A DNA stretch of 64,000 nucleotides from Ctena decussata (GCA_963989385.1 OZ022500.1:108231842-108295841), one strand, 5' to 3'; positions 33,872-45,049 are shown, counted from the first letter of the stretch. Notes: generated by a model from the sequence alone, not told the origin. Translations and numbers: made by a program.

Positions 33872-34559
33872 AGACACTTACCGTATGTCTTAATATACAG
33901 GGTGACCGTGGTACCACTGGCCTCCTCAAACTCACATTAACGAAAATCGAAGCAAATTCCATTGCACCAGTATATCATTTCTGATATCGACACCTTAACT
34001 TGTAATTATCGAAAACTCATCACGGATCCTGGTTCCTAATAGATTTCTTCATGATGTTCTGCACCCTCAAGAAATTGAGCCTGATCAATTATTTCTCTAT
34101 TCCGAGGCTAATTGGCCGTAAGCTGTCAATACAAATGTCATACCATTCTGGATTATAAGAAAAACATTACTTATTAATCCTGAACTTCTCATACCTCCAT
34201 ACGGACTAGTTTTCCTCCAACTAACATTTTGGCTGTCATCGACAAAGATGAGTTGAAGTGTTTAACTTTTGTTGTTGCCCGAGATGGACGTTATCATCAT
34301 GTTTACACAAACTCACAAGTGTTTAGGGGAAGAGGGTGATGGTGTTGTGAGTGCCGCCAAAACGATCCACTTCTTTCGGCCTGTGCCGCGTAAAAACCCA
34401 ACGAAGGAATCGGCACCAAAAGTCCCTTTTATTTTCCTACTAGCAATATTTGCCGGATAAGTCGGCATCATGAGATACCCACTTTTATTTTAAAATATTA
34501 GATTTTTAACACGGTAACACATCACAGAAATTAAGAAAGTAATTCTACGAAAAACATAC

Positions 34560-34588
34560 CTGTATAATCATGGGCATTTTTGTTGTGA
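34560..34588 (-). CDS. Gene A, 29-nt internal micro-exon
   Basis: Acceptor CTTCTTTTTTGTAG, 29 nt, donor GTATGTTTTT. One leading base completes a Ser codon with the AG left by exon 41601-41674; then HNKNAHDYT and one trailing base. Both neighbouring exons fit this phase, and the alternative frame from the preceding exon would hit TGA. Very small exons are easily overcalled, but both splice sites are good. Confidence 0.65.
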
Positions 34589-35249
34589 CTACAAAAAAGA
34601 AGAAAACCAATTTTTTATCATAAAAAAGACTGTTATTGATTCAGTCTGTTTTGATAAAAAATTGTATTGATTTTGGTTGTTGTTTTTGTTGTTGTTATTG
34701 TTTTTATTTTATTTTTTTTGTTTGTGTGTCTCGATTTAGTCGAACGTTTCAGAAGCACATTAATAAAGAACGACATGCATTTCAAAAGAAACCAAGTACA
34801 AAATTACTTAGGCAAGTGTTTATTATGAAAGTAAAAAGTATGCAAAGACCAGGAACTGAAACAATCAAAATCCAAATCCAGCCCTCAAACCATAGTTGGA
34901 AACAACTAAGATTACAAATAATCAAGATACAGAGAACATATGGCCAACCGAGTGAGCAGCTTGTTCCCAAAAGGTGGCCACTCAGCAACCCAAACCGAAC
35001 CAAAAATAATAATAACATACATAAGGTAAATTATCACAGAAACTCTGACACCAAAAACGAAGTATTCCTTATTGCCACATCTGTTAGCCTCCAGATATAT
35101 CGGTAAACTCATAGCTTGAGGCGATGGGTAAACTTTGATGGTCGGTAACTCTACCATCTTCATTGTTTTGTCTCTCTTCGCAATGAAGGTAAGCTCTAAA
35201 CGGGAAGAATTCGTTCTCCTAAGAGCACATTCTAACATGTAAGAGAAAA

Positions 35250-35485
35250 TGAGCCGCGACACGACAAAACCAACATAGTGGTTGTGCGACCAGCGAAGAC
35301 TGATCAGACTGGGCATCCGCCCAATCTGATCAGAGTCTTCGCTGTCCGCATGGAGATAGCTTAAACCCTTAGCTACCCTTTAAGTGCTTAGCAAACAGAC
35401 TGATCAGACTAGGCAGATGCCCAGGCTGATCTGAGTCTGCGCTGGGTGCACAACCACTTTGTTGGTTTTCTTGTGTCGCGGCTCA
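35250..35485. mobile_element. Foldback MITE family F1, copy 5
   Basis: TGAGCCGCGACACGACAAAA ... TTTTCTTGTGTCGCGGCTCA; full length and inside an R1 repeat, as is copy 1. Confidence 0.87.
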
Positions 35486-35520
35486 AATCTATTTTGGAAG
35501 AGCTTCGTCGTCGAAGGTTG

Positions 35521-35768
35521 GTTGGTTGATTTGATGCTTAACGTCCACGGTAAACAACTAAGGTCATGTCGGGACGGTCAGTTAACCTAACCACACTATT
35601 CCTGGGCAGGCTTAGACCTTCTAAGCGGTTAACCAGTACTAAGTGCACATACTTTCGCCAGTAACTGACAACTGCCCTTCTTGAATCAGCGGAAGGAGAA
35701 ACGAAAGTATGTGGCCAGACCGGGATTCGAACCCAGGACCTCTGACTTACGAATCAAATAGGAAGGTA
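35521..35768 (-). mobile_element. tRNA-derived SINE (type 2), 5' truncated
   Basis: On the minus strand, box B (GGGTTCGAATCCC) lies near the 5' end but box A is missing. The body ends with a GACGTTAAGCATCAAATCAA region and a CCAACC tail. A perfect 9-bp target duplication CGAAGGTTG (35512-35520, 35769-35777) flanks it. The AACGTCCACGG...AAGGTCATGTCGGGACGG part resembles the AACGTCCCACC...GAGGTCATATGGAGACGGG part of the type 3 SINEs, so the two SINE types share a body module. Confidence 0.85.
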
Positions 35769-36230
35769 CGAAGGTTGTCTCTGTGTCAAAAGGGGAAAGC
35801 ACAGCGATGTTCCCAGTCGCCTTGTAATCCATTACCAGCCCAGCAAGAATTCGAGCTTTTGTGTGTGCTTGTACTATCGTGACAGTTGTTTTTTTTTTTT
35901 TTTTTTTTTGCTATTTGCACTTTTAAGACAGGCCCAGTTTCGTTATGCAATTTCAAACCTGAATAAATTATTCAATGCGTTTCCATTGCTTTTGCTTCGA
36001 GGCATCGTGCACAGTGCACTAAAATACAGAATCTTTCTATAATTCATAATTTTAAAAGACATTAACTGGCATTCTTTCTGTTAAATAATACGTCGCACTT
36101 CTTCTTTGTAATGATAAGTTTGTGTTGACGTCATAACGGTATCAATATCAGTTACATATATTCTGCAAAATTTCCACAAAAGAATAAATGTACAACATCA
36201 TGAATTTTGATGTAAACTATTCTATATATC

Positions 36231-36455
36231 AGGGGTCGTATTTATAAAACGACTTAAGCGGTTGCTATGCTGTTGCTAAGGCTAAATTTCTATAAAGGAG
36301 GTTCCCTTCAAGTATGAAATTTGCTCTGGAGAAACAGTCTGAAAAAGACTGTTCCTCCAGAGCAAATTGCATAATTGTAGGGAATCTCCCTCATAGAAAT
36401 TTAGTCTTAGCGATAGCATAGCAACGACTTAAGTGGTTTTATAAATACGGTCCCT
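36231..36455. mobile_element. Foldback MITE F4
   Basis: Ends AGGGGTCGTATTTATAAAAC and GTTTTATAAATACGGTCCCT, arms running through ACTTAAGCGGTTGCTATG and AGAGCAAATT, closing on AAACAGTCTGAAAAAGACTG. No coding sequence. Confidence 0.85.
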
Positions 36456-36590
36456 GTTTTGCATCTTCAGCAGTCTAACTTTCTTTTATGCCTTCTTGCG
36501 ACGGGTTGGTAACCCTTTTGCCGGAATGAATATAACAAGAAAAATCACCGTAAACAATTTCTAGCTATATCTGGGCCGTATTTACGCAGA

Positions 36591-36824
36591 GTGGCCGCAT
36601 CAGATGCCATGTGTAAAATTACAGCAATCTGTTTGATTGCCATAAGTGTTTTCTTCTCATTTGCGGAGTTATTTGTAGACACACTGATTCAAGCCTCAGC
36701 CAGTTTGCCACTCAACAACGTTCTCTGTCGCTACGAGACTTCCCTACAGAATTGCCAGATTGACAGTTATTGGATTACAATAGAAGCGAAAGCAGCAGCT
36801 AAACGAAATGGGAAAGTTTTCTAA
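36591..36824 (+). other. Short open frame, not called as a gene
   Basis: Encodes a hydrophobic start (MCKITAICLIAISVFFSFAE) like a signal peptide and two later Cys. It starts next to a GGGCCGTATTTA word like the F4 MITE end. It has no family match that I know; kept only as a low-value candidate. Confidence 0.15.
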
Positions 36825-36899
36825 CACGATAAGCGCACAGTAAATAGCTTCAATTGTCTTCCCTAAGCAAGGAAATCAAACAAAGCTGGCTGGCAGAAA

Positions 36900-37996
36900 C
36901 AGAGTACTGATGAAAACTATAGGAAACTGGACAAAAGAGCTGTCAGTTCCTTGACCTGCTGCTTGTATGAGAATGCCAAATACAGATGATAAATAATCGC
37001 GCTCGAATAAGCTTATGTCTTAATGCTACCCAAATATTTAGATGCACATATTCATTTCTACCACTGTCTCTTTCCAGCTTAAATTTTTTATACCAAGGTA
37101 AATGATATGCAAACATTCAGACCGTACTAGACTGACTGCTCTTAGGAGCATCTGGTAAAAATTTGTTGTTTTATATAACAACACTTGATTGGACAAATAG
37201 ATTCCATAAAGAAAGTCTGACCTGGTCTGGAAATCACAATTAAATTTGAAAAGTAAGCACCATTTACGAGCGTAAATAAATAAGTAAAGCCAGTCTTGAA
37301 ACTTGAACTGCACTGCCATTAGGTACATGCATGTAATGGCTATCAAAAACTTTAGCGAGCTGAGTACTTTCATCATTTAAGCAAACTGGTTCATCAGTGC
37401 AGCGAAAAAAAATGTCACCGTTGACATTTTGGGCTTCCCTCTAATCGATACAGCGTAATACAATGGTGCCATCTGTGTATTTTTTCAATCCTCGTAACGA
37501 CGTTACCCCCCCCCCCCCCCGCACCCATAGGCGCAGTTACAGGGCGCCGTTCATATCTCCAACAATGGTGCCATCATCGGTATAATCTCATTATATAGGC
37601 AAGTCGTTGGCCGCATACATGTAAAACAGGCATAACTCCAGATATTTAAGATTTCTGTTCATTTAATGTCCGTAGCATCGTTGACAAAGAATTTTGCACA
37701 ATACTCGGCTTGTTTGATGTCAGCTGTGAAAGTTCTCGTTAAAGTTTCTAATAGCCATTAAATGCATGTACCTTTAGACTGTGCAATGTTAATTTATAAA
37801 TCCTAATAATTTCGAAAAGACTAAACGCTTGATTGTAAATGACGCTAATTACTTTTAGAATTTAAAAGTGATTTCTAGGCAAGATCAGACTCTTTTTATG
37901 GATCAAGTGATGTTATATAATGGCTAACAACAGCTTCCTATCAAAGACTTTTAAGAGCATTCAGTATAGTAGTGTCTGAATGTATGCGCTCTTTTC

Positions 37997-38048
<52 letters not shown>

Positions 38049-39290
38049 AGAGGTTTACAGTTTACTATGTGAGAAGAACTGTGACATTTTGTCGCCCGAG
38101 ACATTTGGCGTGCGCATTCACCCAGTCTGATTGGTCGTCACTAATCGCATTCAATAAAATAAAAAAACTTCGAGGAAATCCTGAGAACTTTTAAAGCTAA
38201 AATGAATGCTCTTATCTGTCTGCACAGATGCGTACGCTTATGACAGTCTTCTCTGTTGACATATGCTCTTATTCACAGTTTCTTGTAAGCATTCTGTACA
38301 TATTGTCCTCTTGTACTTAATTCCAGTTTGGTCACAAATTGTCAACCGTCCTAGGTGTACAACATAGACCCAATGTCTGAGTAGTTTCACCCCTGCAATT
38401 AGAATAGAAAACTCGTGTATATTAGTACCGTTATTACTATAGTTACGCTTATTATTAAATTATTATTGCCGAGATTATTATATTTTGATTTTTGGACATC
38501 TTTAATATAGGTCAGAATATTTTGTTTGGTAATACACTTATTCCTTTTCATGCAGACAGACTATTGTGGCTCATTACTACAAAGTATCCGGTGGTGAAGC
38601 ATAGCTGGTGCTGGGAAGGACTAAGTGCATTAGGGCCAATCTTTGGCCCCAGGGTTTTCTGGAAAATCAAAGTATAGCACTTGTTTGGCTTAAACTGTAA
38701 ACAGCTGATGAAATTCATACAGTTTATGGACTGAATACTATTTTTCTAGATGACCTATTTCTAGGCTAGAAATAGCCATTAAACATGAAAAAAGTAGTGA
38801 AAGTATGCCGTTTTCTGCATTTTGACAGTTTCCAACATCGGGTGCACATAAAGCACAGCCATGAACCACAAAATTTTTTAAGTAGGTTATAGCATAATTA
38901 TAAAATCTACAACATATAACAATCTCTTTTTGGTTTGTGGTTGTGCTCTTTATTTACCAAGTATTGGAAATTGTCAAAAATGCCTAAAAAAACATAATTT
39001 GACAGGTTTCATTAATTTTGTTGCCCTGTTAAGCCCCTTTTAAGGCACTGTAGCCTAAACAAAATCCAGACCACAAACTTTAATCATTTCCATGCCCAAT
39101 AATGTTTAAAATGTTGGTGCTTCTCAAATTTCATTTTTCATCATTTTCTCACTGTCTGTGGATTGAAAATTCTTACATTAGCCCATTGCATTCTGGGTAT
39201 TTTTGTCGTCTGCTGAAATTGTCGTCTGCATCTAAAATCAAGAACATTTTGACAATATTGGTCTAACTAACTCTTGCAGAAATGTTGTCC
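36900..39290. other. Gene A intronic stretch with (CA)n at 37999-38047
   Basis: AT-rich with a poly-C run (37507-37520) and a (CA)n microsatellite. No splice-bounded exon fits gene A here. Confidence 0.55.
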
Positions 39291-39296
39291 AGGCAG

Positions 39297-39361
39297 CAAA
39301 CAGTTTGAATCTCAGATCAGGCCCCACGTTTGTGGGGCCTGATCTGGATCCAAACTGTTTG
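39297..39361. repeat. Foldback family F2, copy with variant core
   Basis: CAAACAGTTTGAATCTCAGA / TCTGGATCCAAACTGTTTG arms around a perfect TCAGGCCCCAC GTTT GTGGGGCCTGA centre. Confidence 0.8.
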
Positions 39362-40570
39362 TCCAGATACCCCTAAAGGGGTATTCCGAATGGAATGGGT
39401 CAGACCATACGAATGAGACTTTAAGTTTAACCTTAAATATTTCCTGTACTGGATGACAGACAGATGTCTTTTAACTTTAAAATGATAATTGGTAATAATA
39501 ATTTAAAGAGTAACTACACTTCAGATACTGACTGAATCAGATCCCAAACCATATCCCCAACATCAAAGGGAAAGATTGACAAAGACATCCCAACAAACAA
39601 TAAATTACAAGTGATAAGCCGAGTCAGCAGCTCTTTCCCAAATAGATGGCAACTCAGCTATCTTTATTGAACTAAATAATTGAGACCAACAGACGGGTTA
39701 CAACGGACTAAGCAAATTATATGAAAAACATTTAACAATTATTTTTACCTATTTTTCTATTTTTATGATAGAAGGATTAAACTGAGAACACAATAAATTA
39801 AACAGCACCGAACATAAAACAAATGCAACCGCAACAAAAGTACCGCCTTGGGACGGTCAGTAATAACTACTGGGGGATAAAGCTACAAAATATGCAAAAA
39901 CGAACCATTTTTGAACGAGGCAAAATTGGTTTATTATGCATATGCACGTGGTCCTTTGGCAGTCAAACTTAACGTGGCAGAACATATTCGTTATGAAGGC
40001 ATATGCTATCTCTTTGTTGAAAAAAATATTATTTGTTTTACATGGTGTCTCTCACTCTTCTCAGCACCCCACCTCCCCACACACAACCCCACCCTCGCAA
40101 CGCCACCTCCCCCCCTCCTTCACACAGACATTAGCCTTTTAGGGTTCAGCCTTGGTTTTCTTCTGCAACTGTATTTCAGTGGTGTTGACACCACAGGGAT
40201 CCCCAGGTGCCGCAATACGTTGTTTCTGTCTTGTCATCATCTATGATTCATCATAGTTGAGCCCGTGATTTTTTTTCGTGATGATTCATTGATGGATTAT
40301 GAAATCTTTACGCGGATCGAATCACTTTCTAAATATTCTGAACCATTGCAGAAGCTTGGGTTTGGATGCAGTAAAAATCCCACTAATTTATGACCAATCC
40401 AAGGCGATACTTCTGTTGTGGTTTCTCACTGTTACTTGTTCTTATGTCCGCTTGTCCGGGTCTTCTAGCGCACTGTGATCATCGGTATAGCTGCCCACTT
40501 TGTTTTCTGTTTTTGTTTTGTAATTTAATTAAAAAGAAAGAAGGCAAAATAAATGTTTTGTGTGCTTTGT
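39362..40570. other. Gene A intronic stretch
   Basis: A decayed repeat at 39590-39660 (CCGAGTCAGCAGCTCTTTCC) resembles one at 34945-34990 (CCGAGTGAGCAGCTTGTTCC). The open frames at 34636-35106 and 39911-40246 lack motifs and are not supported. Confidence 0.45.
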
Positions 40571-40576
40571 ATATTC

Positions 40577-40752
40577 GAGCCGCGACATGACAAAACATGC
40601 GCCCAGCGAAGACTCAGACCAGCCTGGGCATCCGCCCAGTCTGATCAGAGTCTTCACTGTATACATGGAGGTAGATCAGACCCATAGCTACCACCTTCGC
40701 GCACAGTGAAGACTCCGATCAGACTGGGTGGATGCCCAGGCTGATCTGAGTC
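40577..40752. mobile_element. Foldback MITE family F1, copy 6, right end lost
   Basis: GAGCCGCGACATGACAAAAC start and normal internal blocks, but the copy stops after CTGATCTGAGTC and runs into unrelated sequence; it also lacks the ACCAACAATGTGGTTG part of the left arm. Confidence 0.85.
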
Positions 40753-40770
40753 ATGTTACGGCCTATTTAG

Positions 40771-41273
40771 TTCTTGTTGTCCGTATTGGGTTGATTCTCT
40801 GTTTCGTCTGTTATCTGAGTGACGGTTTCCTTATGGGTTGAAAAGTTGCAGAAGCTATGGGCAAGGGTTTAGAGTGAGTGAGTGAGTGAACTCGGGTTTA
40901 ACGTCCCACCAACAACGAGGTCATATGGAGACGGGACCTCGGTTTAAAGTCTCATCCGAAAGACCGGAGAAGCGGGGGATCGAACTTGCGACCCCTGGGT
41001 TGGTAGTCTGGAGTGTTATCCACTACGCTACAGCCGCTCCTGCAAGGGTTTAGAACCAGTTCTTGTTGTCCGTATTGGGTTGATGCTCTGTCCGTCTGTT
41101 ATGTGAGTGACGGTTTCCTTATGGGTTGAAAAGTTGCAGAAGCTATGGGCGAGGGTTTAGATCCAGTTCTTGTTGTCCGTTTTGGGTTGATGCTCTGTCC
41201 GTCTGTTATCTGAGTGACGGTTTCCTTATGGGTTGAAAAATTGCAGAAGCTATGGGCGAGGGTTTAGATCCAG
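40771..41273 (+). repeat. Three-copy 107-bp tandem repeat, interrupted by a SINE
   Basis: Units start TTCTTGTTGTCCGT at 40771, 41060 and 41167; units two and three are nearly identical and 107 bp apart. The first unit is split from its end by the SINE at 40874-41041. Confidence 0.88.
40874..41041 (-). mobile_element. tRNA-derived SINE (type 3), full length
   Basis: On the minus strand the head has box-A-like TAGCGTAGTGGATAAC and box-B-like GCAAGTTCGATCCCC, then a body ending ACGTTAAACCCGAGTTCACT and a short (CACT)n tail. A perfect 13-bp target duplication GCAAGGGTTTAGA (40861-40873 and 41042-41054) flanks it. 168 bp. Confidence 0.92.
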
Positions 41274-41600
41274 TAAAACCAGTAATGTTTACTGACTGTT
41301 CCACGGTACTTCTGTTGATGTTCTTCACTCTTTCTTATTCTTCTTGTTCATGTCGTTGCTTTCGTTCACCTGTTGTGTGAGTGGTATTTTCAGTTGAGGT
41401 AGCTGAATGACCACGTGTCTCAGAAAGAGATATTCATTCGGTTTACCGTCCGTGTTCTCAGTTGAAGTACATACTTCTTCTGCTTTTGGTTTCGAGGGCG
41501 GGATATAGGATCTGTTTGTATTTGTTTCAGATCATTGCCTATCTATTTACTTAGAGAGTATCACAGGGTCGAAAATGGACAGAGAAAGTTTAACACATAC

Positions 41601-41674
41601 CTGAGATAAGACTGGCCTATGTTGTGGATATTCTGGTTGTTGAAATAAAAGGCTTTTGGTCCTAATCGAGGAAG
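41601..41674 (-). CDS. Gene A, internal exon
   Basis: Acceptor GTATATAAATTTCAG, 74 nt, donor GTATGTGTTA. Read in phase 0 it gives LPRLGPKAFYFNNQNIHNIG and QSYL plus AG. Another frame is also open, but only phase 0 agrees both with the preceding exon (43270-43316 ends phase 0) and with the next micro-exon (needs two leading bases). Confidence 0.78.
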
Positions 41675-42427
41675 CTGAAATTTATATACATGACTGTCGT
41701 AAGTTAAATCGTAGAAAGGAATTTCTAATTGACTGCATGGTTATAATTCAAAGTTCGGTACTACATTTGACTTCTAAACAAGCACATTGTTAAAACACCG
41801 CATTAAAATATCTAAGCAAGATTATTTGAAAAAAAAGGGGAAACTCAGTATCTATGTTACCAGAGCATTCAGGCTGGTTGTTTTGATACCCCCTCTAAAA
41901 TCATCAAAGAAACGCCAAGCCTAAACTCTCTAGTTGCTATGGTAACAGGGTGGATGATCACGTGGAGTTTCACGTCACAGGAAATACCGGGAATCCCAGA
42001 ACAATGATCTGCTTCGTAGTTACCCTTTCATGACAACTTCTTTATTACTGAATGCAATGTTATAGAATATAGCGCAGACTTATGTATGACTTTTGTGATC
42101 TACTGATACCGTAATGCAGCTGTGCAACCTTTGCGGCGGTTTATTTACGATGGACACATTTTGACGCAAAAGGAAGTTCCTAGATACTGTTCTCACTAAA
42201 AATTAAATAATCTCAGATAAGTAAGATTGGATCTTAGGCAAAGATACGAGATAAGCAACCTTACAACATATTCTAGGAGTGATCAGCCTACGCATTTGTG
42301 GAGGTTTTTACCAACAATTAATATTTGTATCGGAGTGGTGCACACCCTGATCTGAGTCGTCACTGTTCGTAAATGTAAATACCCTCAAGATACGTAAAAT
42401 ATAATATGTCTTTAGAATGCTAAAAAT

Positions 42428-43258
42428 GTAAGCAAGAGGGCGACGATAGACCTGAATCGCTCACTTGCGCCCAAGTTTAAATTGCCTTCAATTTATATTG
42501 AATTAAATGTAGAATGCTTTCCAGTTCTTTCACGACAGGGTTCAACAAATGGAAATTTAACATCCTCTATCTACTTTTTCCTACAAAGTAAATAAACTGG
42601 ACTTTCTGTTGCCGTAGAACCCAAAGGTGCCAGCTAGCTTTCATTCAAACCTCATAAATTCAATGATGTGTTCTATGCAAAAGCCACATCAAAAACAATA
42701 TCACAGCACAATGTGCTCTTTGTTACGACTTGGAAATAGAAGCATAAGTTACTATCATTTGTCCCCAAGTGAAAATCACACAGCAACATTTAGATCCGTT
42801 TTAGCACACGCTGTCACATATGCTTTCTTCAAATTATCAACCAAACTGGCCAAGTCATTATAGAGAAGAAGCCATTCGAATGGTTCTGACATCTGGACGA
42901 TACCATTTTGCCGAATTGCTCTACTAATGCTAAAAAATGGTAAAACACGATAGAAAAATGTTGTTTGCTATTACCAAAAATGTGGTCTTTCGTGTTTTCA
43001 CTAGATGATATACATTATTTGTACTAAATACGGGGCAATAACACCTGGTGCAAGTACTACAAATTGGCTCATCATGAAACTTGACCAAGATCTTGTGCCC
43101 ATTTTGTTCAAGTTTGGTTATGATTGCTGAAAAAACGTAGAGACTAATTGCTCACAAATATCATCTCTATCGTGTGCAAAAGGTAAATGGTGGAAAGAAG
43201 GACGGCGAATGATTACAAAAGGTGAACTTGCGCACACACTTTGTGCTCAGCTGAGCGA
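42428..43258 (-). mobile_element. Helentron/HINE-like element 3
   Basis: Minus strand. The 5' end GCTCAGCTGAGCACAAAGTG (near 43258) matches the start of element 2 (GCTCACCTGAGCACGAAGTG). The 3' end GTGAGCGATTCAGGTCTATC, CGTCGCCCTCTTGCTTAC (about 42465 down to 42428) matches element 2's GTGAGCGATTCAGGGCCACC then CTCTTGTT. The body is not the 145-bp array. It inserted in gene A's intron with its 5' end 11 bp from the donor-side edge of exon 43270-43316. Confidence 0.75.
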
Positions 43259-43269
43259 AAACAACATAC

Positions 43270-43316
43270 CAAAGATAGTTGTCTGAGAGCTTGACTGTCA
43301 CACTCCCAGGCTGGTG
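43270..43316 (-). CDS. Gene A, 47-nt internal exon
   Basis: Acceptor GTTATTCTGTTTCAG, 47 nt, donor GTATGTTGTTTT. Two leading bases complete an Ala codon with the G left by exon 47896-48007; then PAWECDSQALRQLSL, ending in phase 0. Its length (3n+2) is what the neighbours require. Confidence 0.8.
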
Positions 43317-43591
43317 CTGAAACAGAATAACAGATCTTCAAAGTTTTGTCATAAGGAAACCTGACTTTAGGCATATATGAACTGCTCATGTCAAGATCGG
43401 TATTTGTATATGGACGGCCTGCCTGACCAAGACGAAAGTTTTTCTTTGTTTACAATTTACAATGACCATTGTCAAGAGAAAACACACGTTAAAAAGGTGT
43501 ACCTCATCTGCCCCGGCTCGTACTGGTTCGGGTATTATACTTTGCAGTTTGCACGTATCGCTTTTTAACCAGAATTTCTCATTTTGTCGTA

Positions 43592-43800
43592 CAGTCAACT
43601 CTCGATATCTCAAAGTCGAAGTTCATCCCAAACTACTAATATCTCAAATTTTCTGGTCCCAGACAATTTACTTTGGGATATCAGTAGTTTAGGATAAAAG
43701 GAGTTGAAATGTAACTAAAAGAGGAAATGTCTCCAAACTGTATTGTTGATATCAGAGGGTGTGTTGAGATATCAGTATTCGAGATATTGAGAGTTGACTG
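43592..43800. mobile_element. pogo/Tigger-like MITE
   Basis: TIRs CAGTCAACTCTCGATATCTC and GAGATATTGAGAGTTGACTG, 209 bp, flanked by TA on both sides. CAGT-starting ends and TA duplication fit the pogo branch of Tc1/mariner. No transposase. Confidence 0.88.
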
Positions 43801-44040
43801 TATTTAGTCTTTAGCGCACCTTCTACTGGTATAGGTTTATTTTTCCAGACACTATTGAAAGCTGGAAATACATATTTAAAATTGTTCTACGGCCATCAAA
43901 ATTTATGTTTGAAAAACGTGCTATAGTTGAGAATTCGTCACATACTTTCTCTGTCGGTAGTTGCATGTTTACATGGAAACCATTTGATTTCACAAATGAG
44001 GTGCGTTACTCGAAAATATACCTTAGAGCATGTTTGAAGG

Positions 44041-44140
44041 GCCAGGCTCAGATCAGTTTCTCGGGCATGAGCAGATTGATCTTATTCTTCACTGTCTGCA
44101 TATTTCATATGTCAGCTTCTCCTTGATGCGATGCGGCTCA
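44041..44140. mobile_element. Relic of F1 foldback MITE (half copy)
   Basis: AGGCTCAGATCAG, GGGCATGAGCAGATTGATC, CTTCACTGTCTGCAT and a GCGATGCGGCTC end keep F1 order with heavy decay. Confidence 0.45.
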
Positions 44141-44611
44141 AATACGGCAGGAATCTAGTCTGGGAACGTTGTGTAACACTGATTCTCAAGAAAGTGTAAC
44201 TTTTGGGTAGTTAAAAAATCGAAAAAATAAACAAGTTATATAGAGATCGCTCACGGTAATTTCACAACTTTAGTATCTCACCAAGCTAAATCTAAAGTAT
44301 TGCACAGTAAATATTAGGTATATTCAGATAACGAGAGACAACGTGAATGCACTAAAACTTGTCTTGAGTATTCTACGAGTCATATATACCAAAGACTTGA
44401 AGCAATTGCTAGAAGTATAAGGGTCTAATCCACGGTAGAGGCAGGTGATTTTGTTTAGGACGAAGTTGAGCTTTAGAAATCTTCACTCTGTTATTTTTGA
44501 AAAAGCAAAATGCTCTTCTTCTACCAAAAAGAAGCAATACGATCTCATTGTACTTAACTAAAATGAAAGAAAACTATTCATGCAAAACACATAAAGTTAA
44601 AGATTTGAAAT

Positions 44612-44772
44612 TGTAACGTGGGCCGACCTGCAAACAAACCCCGTCAGTGGAAAAGCATGCTCACCCACCAAGGGCGGTTTATTTGCTTATATACCCCAAC
44701 ATTTACTTGATCACAAACTTCCGAGTTTGTAATTTGCATATCTATTTATATCCGTGACCTTATACCGTCACA
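44612..44772 (-). repeat. TRIM 3' LTR
   Basis: 161 bp; on the minus strand TGTGACGGTATAAGGTCACG ... GGCCCACGTTACA. Confidence 0.9.
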
Positions 44773-44877
44773 TTACTTCCCCCTCCGAGAAGTCTCGTCC
44801 CGAGACTTGGCCTGGGAATGACATGGGTAAGGCAACTCCGGTCTGGCAGTTGACCTTATCCCACCGCTGCCACCAAA

Positions 44878-45038
44878 TGTAACGTGGGCCGACCTGCAAA
44901 CAAACCCCGTCAGTGGAAAAGCATGCTCACCCACCAAGGGCGGTTTATTTGCTTATATACCCCAACATTTACTTGATCACAAACTTCCGAGTTTGTAATT
45001 TGCATATCTATTTATATCCGTGACCTTATACCGTCACA
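44878..45038 (-). repeat. TRIM 5' LTR
   Basis: 161 bp, the same sequence as the 3' LTR. Confidence 0.9.
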
Positions 45039-45049
45039 AAATCCTCAAG

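Larger units (their letters stand above)
35120..35820 (+). repeat. R1 copy split by both a foldback MITE and a SINE
   Basis: R1-like words GAATTCGTTCTCCTAAGAGC, then the MITE (35250-35485), then ATTTTGGAAGAGCTTCGTCG, then the SINE (35521-35768), then GAAGGTTGTCTC and AAAGGGGAAAGCACAGCGATG. This gives the order of events: R1 first, then the two insertions. Confidence 0.65.
44612..45038 (-). mobile_element. TRIM: miniature LTR retrotransposon with identical LTRs
   Basis: Two 161-bp direct repeats (44612-44772 and 44878-45038), with no difference found on reading, start TG and end CA, flanked by a 4-bp duplication AAAT (44608-44611, 45039-45042). The 105-bp interior is oriented on the minus strand. 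TGGTGGCAGCGGTGGGAT (44858-44875), two bases inside the 5' LTR, matches the 3' end of animal tRNA-Leu (AAG/TAG type) including CCA, and GGAGGGGGAAG (44776-44786) forms a polypurine tract by the 3' LTR. The LTR holds TATATAAG and AATAAA on the minus strand. There is no gag or pol, so it must use an autonomous partner, probably Ty3/Gypsy-like given this primer type (inference). Confidence 0.93.

Noticed and set aside
34636..35106. 156-codon open frame on the plus strand
   Set aside because: The start is a low-complexity Cys/Phe/Tyr run, and part of it is a dispersed repeat also seen near 39600. No motif and no phase-fitting splice sites.
36901..36945. CTGATGA followed by GGAAAC as a possible third hammerhead
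   Set aside because: No stem II pairing between CTGATGA and GAAA, and no stem I complement.
44612..45038. Simple tandem duplication instead of an LTR element
   Set aside because: The tRNA-Leu primer match, polypurine tract, TG...CA ends and 4-bp target duplication together fit only an LTR retrotransposon layout.
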